Source of the DNA: an uncultured Anaeroplasma sp.
GTDB lineage: Bacteria > Bacillota_I > Bacilli_A > Acholeplasmatales > Anaeroplasmataceae
Assembly (NCBI GenBank): GCA_945919465.1
Contig: CAMEJG010000003.1
Coordinates: 1 to 64,000 of the forward strand
Direction of reading: 5' to 3'
DNA length: 64,000 nucleotides
Within the stretch, counting starts at the first letter, position 1; the number at the start of each line of letters is the position of its first letter. The notes beneath the pieces are model-generated. The model saw only the letters and a list, made by a program, of their open reading frames with translations, had not been told where the DNA came from and did not search any database. Both the position numbers and the translations under genes were made by a program. This document shows positions 58,062 to 64,000 of this stretch, in pieces.

Positions 58062-58991
58062 TTAATTATTATTATCAAGTAAGAAATTAGCTGTTTTTCT
58101 TTTAATTAAATCATATCTAACATCTTCTTTTTTCTCATTGATAAAATTATTATAAGCTTCATCATCCATTTGATAATAATTCTTATATAAAGCAAGCTCA
58201 CTTAATACCTCATCTTCAGTTACTTCAAGCTTCTCAATATTTGCAATTTCATTAAAAAGACAATCAGCTTTACAGCTTGATACTGCCTCATTTGCTAATT
58301 GATCTCTAAATGATTCAATAGTTTGATTAGTCATAGATAAATAAGTATTTAAATCCATACCATATTGACTGATATTTTCTTCATAATAATTCATCATTTC
58401 ATCAATTCTATTTTTAACTGCTTCATCATTTGGTTCAATTTCAGATTCATTAATAATTTTTTCTATTAATAAACCTAAATATTTATTATCTTCATCATTC
58501 TTCTTTTTAGCATTCATTTGACGTTCTAATTCATTCTTTAGTTCATTAATAGTTGAAATACCATAACCTTTAGCAAATTCATCATTTAATTCAGGAGTAA
58601 CCTTCTTCTTAACCTCATTAATATGACATTTAAATACTACTGGTTTTCCTTTTAAATTCTCTGCATGATATTCTTTAGGGAATGTCACATGAACATCAAC
58701 ATCATCATTTTCAGAATAGCCAACTAATCCTTCCTCAAAGCCTGGAATAAATGAATGTGAACCTAATTCTAAATCATATCCAGAAGCCTTTCCACCTTCA
58801 AATGGTACACCATCTAAAAAGCCTTCATAGTCGATATTAGTAATATCTCCTAATTCACTTTTACCTTCTTTTTTAACAAAAGTACTTTTGCTTTTTAATA
58901 AATTAGCTAATTCATTATCTAATTCCTCTTTAGTTACTGGAATAAATTCATTTTTCCCAATAGAATTACCTTTATAATTACTTATTTTCAT
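58062..58991 (-). CDS. trigger-factor-like FKBP peptidyl-prolyl isomerase/chaperone without the N-terminal ribosome-binding domain
   Basis: GDITNIDYEGFLDGVPFEGGKASGYDLELGSHSFIPGFEEGLVG (FKBP) followed by a trigger-factor C-terminal region; 309 aa. Confidence 0.85.
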   Translation of the reverse strand: MKISNYKGNSIGKNEFIPVTKEELDNELANLLKSKSTFVKKEGKSELGDITNIDYEGFLDGVPFEGGKASGYDLELGSHSFIPGFEEGLVGYSENDDVDVHVTFPKEYHAENLKGKPVVFKCHINEVKKKVTPELNDEFAKGYGISTINELKNELERQMNAKKKNDEDNKYLGLLIEKIINESEIEPNDEAVKNRIDEMMNYYEENISQYGMDLNTYLSMTNQTIESFRDQLANEAVSSCKADCLFNEIANIEKLEVTEDEVLSELALYKNYYQMDDEAYNNFINEKKEDVRYDLIKRKTANFLLDNNN

Positions 58992-59114
58992 TTAAATTCT
59001 CTCTTTCTTTATTATTAATAACATTATACCTAAACATAATTGTTTTTTCTACTTTTTTATTATAAAAAAATAACAAATATCAATATTTTATGATAAAATA
59101 CTTTTGGTGATAAA

Positions 59115-59693
59115 ATGAATTTTCCTATTAAAAGAAGTAAAAGAGAAAAAATAATAAATAAAGCTAATCTAGGAATGGATTTAGAAGGAATAATAAATGA
59201 ATCTAATGATTTTTATTTAGCAAATGATATCGCGATCATTCATAAAAAGCCTACTCCTGTTCAAATTGTTAAGGTTGATTATCCAGCAAGAAATAAAGCA
59301 GTAATAACTGAAGCCTATTATAAGGTTCCCTCTACTACAGATTATAATGGAATCTATAAAGGAAAATATATTGATTTTGAAGCAAAGGAAAATCATAATA
59401 AAACAGCATTCCCTTTAGCTAATATTCATCCTCACCAAATTGAACATTTACGTAAAATAATTAATCATGGGGGAATTGGTTTTTTGATTGTAGCTTGGAG
59501 TCTTTATGATGAATATTATCTTTTGCCTTTTGAAGTTTGTGATGAATATTGGACAAATTCATTAAATGATGGTAGAAAATCTATTCCTTATGAAGTATTC
59601 AAAAAAAGAGCTTATTTAATTCCTCATGGATATTTACCAAGATTACCATATTTAAAAATAGTAGATAATATCTATTTCAAAAGCTCAAATTAA
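59115..59693 (+). CDS. recU: Holliday junction resolvase RecU
   Basis: TTDYNGIYKGKYIDFEAKENHNKTAFPLANIHPHQIEHL; followed by a class A PBP as in recU-ponA loci. Confidence 0.93.
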   Translation: MNFPIKRSKREKIINKANLGMDLEGIINESNDFYLANDIAIIHKKPTPVQIVKVDYPARNKAVITEAYYKVPSTTDYNGIYKGKYIDFEAKENHNKTAFPLANIHPHQIEHLRKIINHGGIGFLIVAWSLYDEYYLLPFEVCDEYWTNSLNDGRKSIPYEVFKKRAYLIPHGYLPRLPYLKIVDNIYFKSSN

Positions 59694-59702
59694 TGAGCTT
59701 TT
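59679..59702 (+). terminator. terminator at the end of recU
   Basis: AAAAGCTCA-N6-TGAGCTTTT then T-run. Confidence 0.75.
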
Positions 59703-59737
59703 TTTGTATAATAAAATAATATAAGTAAAAAATATAA

Positions 59738-61636
59738 ATGATTATTATGAAAAAAATTATTATAAGAATATCTATATTTTTTACAATATTAATAAATATT
59801 ATCTTAATTATTATTTCTTTATTTTTAGGATATTTATATATCTATCCTATTAATATAGAATTAATCCCAAATTATACTCCTACTAAAATCTATGATGAAG
59901 ATAATAATATAATATCCTCTGAAAATAATTATTATGAATATGTATCAATTAAAGATATTTCTCCTTATTTAATTAACGCAATAATTTCAATAGAGGATAA
60001 AAACTTTTTTAATCATAATGGCTATTCAATAAAAAATATAATAAAAGCTAGTATCTCTAATATAAAAAATCAAAGTTATGATTATGGTGCCTCTACTATC
60101 ACTCAACAGCTAGCAAAAAATAAATTTTTAACTAATGAAAAAACAATAGAAAGAAAAATAAAAGAATTAAAATATGCAATAGAGCTTGAAAATAAATATA
60201 CTAAAGAACAAATTCTTGAAGCGTATTTAAATACTATATTATTTGGTGGAAACATTTATGGATGTAAAATGGCATCTATCTATTATTTCAATACAAAACC
60301 AAATGAATTAACAATTTCAATGGCTGCCTATTTAGCTGGAATGATACAAGCTCCTAATAAATATAATTTATTCAAAAATTTAGATAGTGCAAATGAAAGA
60401 AAAAATAAAGTATTAAAGGAAATGTATAACGAAGGATATCTATCAAAAGATGAATATGAAAAAGAAATAGAAATAAATCTTAATAGTTTAATTAATAATA
60501 ATATAAATTATTATGAAGAAGAATATTTATATAGTTATTTAAACTATATTGATTCGTTAAAACTAAATCAAAAGGAAATATATACCTATTTAAATAAAAA
60601 TATTCAAAAGGATTTATTTGATATTGTTAATGAAACCTTAGATATAGATACAAATATAGCTATTGTTGTTTTAGATAATAATACCTATGGAATTAAAGCA
60701 TTAATAGGAAATAGAGAAAATTCTAGATTTAATCTTGATTATGCAACAAATGTAAAATTACAGCCTGGTTCTACTATAAAGCCTATCCTAGATTATGCCC
60801 CAGCTATAGAATATTTAGGGTATAATCCTGCAACAATACTAAATGATTCTCCCTATCATTATTCTAATGGAGAAAAAATAGAAAACTATGATAGAGAATA
60901 TAAAGGATTTATGACATTAAGAAGAGCATTAGTTGAATCTAGAAATATTCCTGCATTAAAATTATTTCAAGAGGTTAAAGCAGATAGAGCCTTTTATTTT
61001 GCAAATAAATTAGGTATTTATAGTGATGATTTATATGAGGCTAATTCAATTGGTGGAGCTACTTATGGCTATACTTTATTAGATTTAGCAAATGCTTATT
61101 TAGGCTTTAGTAATTTAGGATATTATAAAAAGGCTAGTGCCATTAAAAATAATATTAAGCCAACACTAGTAATGAAACCATCTACTGCATTTTTAATTAA
61201 TTCTATTCTTCATGATGTATTAAAGGATACTCCATATAATATAGATAATAATTATTTAATGGCAAAAACTGGACAAACTAATTATGATAATAAAACTAAA
61301 GAAAAATATAATATACCAGATAATGCTACAAAGGATGTATTACTTATTGCCTATACTAAGGATTTAACTATAGGTATTTGGATTGGATATAATGAAATTA
61401 AAGAAGGAAGATATTTAGATAAATATAAAAAAAATTTGCCTAAGGTGATTGCAAAATACATCTTAGACAAATATAGTATTAAAAATAATTATTATGATAT
61501 TTTAGATGATATTACCCTTAAATATATTGAAATAAAGGATAATAAAGCCTATTTAGCTAAAAATAATGGTTATTATGAATATTTCCAAAAAGGAAATGAA
61601 CCATTAACTTATTATAAGGATCTAATTAAAGCTTAA
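59738..61636 (+). CDS. class A penicillin-binding protein (transglycosylase/transpeptidase)
   Basis: IEDKNFFNHNG, GASTITQQLAKN (GT51); GSTIKP (SxxK), SRN, KTG motifs; N-terminal TM. Confidence 0.93.
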   Translation: MIIMKKIIIRISIFFTILINIILIIISLFLGYLYIYPINIELIPNYTPTKIYDEDNNIISSENNYYEYVSIKDISPYLINAIISIEDKNFFNHNGYSIKNIIKASISNIKNQSYDYGASTITQQLAKNKFLTNEKTIERKIKELKYAIELENKYTKEQILEAYLNTILFGGNIYGCKMASIYYFNTKPNELTISMAAYLAGMIQAPNKYNLFKNLDSANERKNKVLKEMYNEGYLSKDEYEKEIEINLNSLINNNINYYEEEYLYSYLNYIDSLKLNQKEIYTYLNKNIQKDLFDIVNETLDIDTNIAIVVLDNNTYGIKALIGNRENSRFNLDYATNVKLQPGSTIKPILDYAPAIEYLGYNPATILNDSPYHYSNGEKIENYDREYKGFMTLRRALVESRNIPALKLFQEVKADRAFYFANKLGIYSDDLYEANSIGGATYGYTLLDLANAYLGFSNLGYYKKASAIKNNIKPTLVMKPSTAFLINSILHDVLKDTPYNIDNNYLMAKTGQTNYDNKTKEKYNIPDNATKDVLLIAYTKDLTIGIWIGYNEIKEGRYLDKYKKNLPKVIAKYILDKYSIKNNYYDILDDITLKYIEIKDNKAYLAKNNGYYEYFQKGNEPLTYYKDLIKA

Positions 61637-62381
61637 TAATTAAATCAGTATTTCTTTCTAAATCCTTATGAAGAGCATCATTTAATTCCTTTAGCTTTTT
61701 AATTTGAATTCTTAATTCTGCTTCTTCACTAGCAATACTCATTTCATCTTTGAATACTTCTTTTTTCTTATATGGTAGTTGATTCATCATATTATTTCTT
61801 TGACCTACCATATTCTTTCTTAATCTATAATAATGTAATGATACATCATTATATTTATCTTGAGGAATTTCTCTATTATCAAATAAAGATTTCTTTTCTT
61901 CTAAATATTTAACAAAAGCATCATATTCATTTTCACTATATAATCTTTTTAAATTATTGTATATTTCTTCTTCCGGTTTAGTAATAATAGCTCTTACTGC
62001 AGGATGATGATTTATACAATAGTCATGATATAAATCCTCAAGTTCTTTATTTCCATTAGGAAAATATGGACTTGTATTATCATAAACTCTTTTATAATAA
62101 TTATCTCTTTCAACTAAAGAAGCGATAGTTCTTGTAAGCTGTTGTTTTTGTTCAATTACAAATTTTCTAACCTCTTCAATTTCGATACCAGAGGCAAGCT
62201 TTTCTAAAGAATCCTTAATTAATTGATTTTCTAATGTTAAAATATTTATTTCCTTTAAAAAAGAATTAAATAAAGTAATATAGCTAACCTCCGTAATATA
62301 ACAATCCTTTAAAAATTTCTCAAAGCTATATATTTCTTCTCCAAATTCTCTTACAAGCTCATTAAATTCAATCTTATTCAT
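61626..62381 (-). CDS. hypothetical protein, helical/coiled-coil-rich (251 aa)
   Basis: Long ORF with RBS region, convergent with and overlapping pbp by 11 bp; no recognised family. Confidence 0.7.
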   Translation of the reverse strand: MNKIEFNELVREFGEEIYSFEKFLKDCYITEVSYITLFNSFLKEINILTLENQLIKDSLEKLASGIEIEEVRKFVIEQKQQLTRTIASLVERDNYYKRVYDNTSPYFPNGNKELEDLYHDYCINHHPAVRAIITKPEEEIYNNLKRLYSENEYDAFVKYLEEKKSLFDNREIPQDKYNDVSLHYYRLRKNMVGQRNNMMNQLPYKKKEVFKDEMSIASEEAELRIQIKKLKELNDALHKDLERNTDLIIKL

Positions 62382-62532
62382 ATAATACCCCTTTTTATTT
62401 AATTAAAACTTATATCTATTTTATCATAAAAGATTGAAAATAAAAGAATTAATGACTTTTTTTTGAAAAAAGATATTTTATGCTTGAAAATGAATTTTAA
62501 ATGTTATATAATGATGGGGCTTTAGTAATAAT

Positions 62533-62609
<77 letters not shown>

Positions 62610-62620
62610 CTTAAAAATTT

Positions 62621-62645
62621 AAGGGATTAAAAAATCCCTTTTTTT
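62621..62645 (+). terminator. terminator of tRNA-Arg
   Basis: AAGGGATT-N4-AATCCCTT then T-run. Confidence 0.85.
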
Positions 62646-62648
62646 GTT

Positions 62649-63209
62649 TTATTCGCCCATACAGCTTTTTCTTAAATTAGCTGTTTTTTCTTTTCCAAAG
62701 AAATATTCATAGATACTAAAACCAAATTCTAAAGAATAATACATAGATTTTGCAGTAATAAAATTACCATCTACTACTACTCCTAATTCTCTTTGATAAT
62801 TTCCTCCAATAATATTACCTTCAAAGCCAGGATGTACTGTATAATTTCTATTTTTAAAATAGCCTAATTTTCCTACTAAATGAGGAGCTGCACATATAGA
62901 TGCAACAAGCTTATTACTATTAGCATAATAATTAATTATTTCATTTACAGCATCTAAATTAGGCATTATTTTAAAAGATCCTGGTCCTCCAGGAATAATC
63001 ACTCCAGAATAATCCTCTAAAGATACATCAGTAATTAATTTTTCTAAATTTAAATTAAGTCCTGTTTTAGTAATAATGTTTTTTCTTCCCATTAATGATA
63101 CTAAATCAACCTCTATATTACCTCTTTTTAATACATCAAGAGTACCAATAGCCTCAGTATCCTCAAAATTATCTACAATAAGCATTAATAATTTCATATT
63201 TTCCTCCAT
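62649..63209 (-). CDS. DJ-1/PfpI family protein
   Basis: MLIVDNFEDTEAIGTLDVL, GVIIPGGPGS, VASICAAPHLVGKLG. Confidence 0.92.
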   Translation of the reverse strand: MEENMKLLMLIVDNFEDTEAIGTLDVLKRGNIEVDLVSLMGRKNIITKTGLNLNLEKLITDVSLEDYSGVIIPGGPGSFKIMPNLDAVNEIINYYANSNKLVASICAAPHLVGKLGYFKNRNYTVHPGFEGNIIGGNYQRELGVVVDGNFITAKSMYYSLEFGFSIYEYFFGKEKTANLRKSCMGE

Positions 63210-63334
63210 TTTTTGTTTATTAATATTATACTTTTTTATTGAATTTTTAACAAGATAGTGTATATTTATTATTATTGTTTTTTTAATAAAATTATACTAT
63301 ACTATAAATAACAAAGGATATGGAGGTAATATAA

Positions 63335-64000
63335 ATGAAGGTTTTTGTTAGAGCTCAGGATTTTGGAAAAAAGGATCCTGTAAGTCTTGCCAAGGAAATA
63401 AAGGCTGTTGGCTTTGATGGACTTCAGCTAGCAATAAATAAGGCAATTGAAGGTGAAACAGCCTGGTATGGTGAATTAAGTGAAGAAAGAGCTAAAGAAA
63501 TAGCTAATGCATTTTTAAATGAAGGATTAGAAATTCCATTAATTGGTTCTTATTTTAATCCAGTTCATTCAAATAAAGAATTAGTTAAAAAGAATATTCA
63601 GAAATTTAAAATGCATTTAGAATATTCTCACTTCTTCAATACAAAATATATAGGTACTGAAACTGGCTCTTATAATGATGATAAATGGACCTATAATCCC
63701 TTAAATAGAACTGAGGAAGCATTTAATATTGTTGTTAGTACTTTTAAAGAGCTTGCAGCATATGCTAAAGAGGTTAATTCTAATTTATCAATTGAAGGTG
63801 CAGATGGACATTGTATGTATTCTCCTAAGCAATTAAAAAGATTCTTTGATGAGGTAGATAATGGTCATTTATTTATTACAGTTGATGTTTATAATTTTTT
63901 AAATGAAGAAAATTATAGTAAAGAATATCAACATCAAATTATTGATGAATGCATTAGTCTATTTGGTAATAAAATTAAAAATATTCATCTAAAGGATTTC
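63335..64000 (+). CDS. sugar phosphate isomerase/epimerase (TIM-barrel, xylose-isomerase-like), 3' truncated by window edge
   Basis: Read manually: GGAGG RBS, ATG at 63335, 222 open codons (MKVFVRAQDFGKKDPVSLAKEIKAVGFDGLQLAINK...IKNIHLKDF). Confidence 0.8.
   Translation, partial: MKVFVRAQDFGKKDPVSLAKEIKAVGFDGLQLAINKAIEGETAWYGELSEERAKEIANAFLNEGLEIPLIGSYFNPVHSNKELVKKNIQKFKMHLEYSHFFNTKYIGTETGSYNDDKWTYNPLNRTEEAFNIVVSTFKELAAYAKEVNSNLSIEGADGHCMYSPKQLKRFFDEVDNGHLFITVDVYNFLNEENYSKEYQHQIIDECISLFGNKIKNIHLKDF

Noticed and set aside
63076-63258. Plus-strand 60-aa ORF over the start of the DJ-1/PfpI gene
   Set aside because: Antisense to the conserved gene.

Overview
This is a 64 kb AT-rich, Firmicutes/Bacilli-like chromosomal window. 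The taxonomic placement is inferred from gene content and composition only. From about 0.4 to 59 kb nearly every gene is on the minus strand, with one TetR-type regulator as the exception. Main blocks: (1) a fatty-acid/acyl-chain cluster (birA, fabD, accADCB, two acyl carrier proteins, bioY, a flavin-type oxidoreductase, fabZ, fabG and a 797-aa fused double ketosynthase), with a divergent TetR regulator over a perfect palindrome; (2) an aromatic amino-acid cluster (gltD-like, aroC, aroE, chorismate mutase, aroA, aroB, tyrA); (3) a uracil-permease-like transporter, a DegV-like protein, a heterodimeric ABC exporter and nfo; (4) glycolysis (pyk, pfkA, PPi-type pfp) with a cre-like palindrome; (5) a MalY/PatB + DUF3737 pair, NUDIX, tRNA-Arg/tRNA-Asp, rsuA, galE and a giant MacB/FtsX-type ABC protein; (6) a complete de novo UMP operon (pyrB, pyrC, carA, carB, pyrK, pyrD, pyrF, pyrE) preceded by a PyrR-binding attenuator; (7) a pepF operon with a degenerate cysteine-synthase-like protein; (8) a complete Wadjet (JetABCD) plasmid-defence operon, followed 2 nt later by a stand-alone integrase-core-binding-like ORF; (9) a trigger-factor-like protein lacking the ribosome-binding domain, recU-pbp1, tRNA-Arg and DJ-1/PfpI. 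The most unusual points are the fused KS + inactive-KS (chain-length-factor-like) protein in a cluster with no recognisable FabH or enoyl reductase, and the Wadjet operon with its extra downstream gene. No CRISPR array, prophage or intact IS element was recognised.
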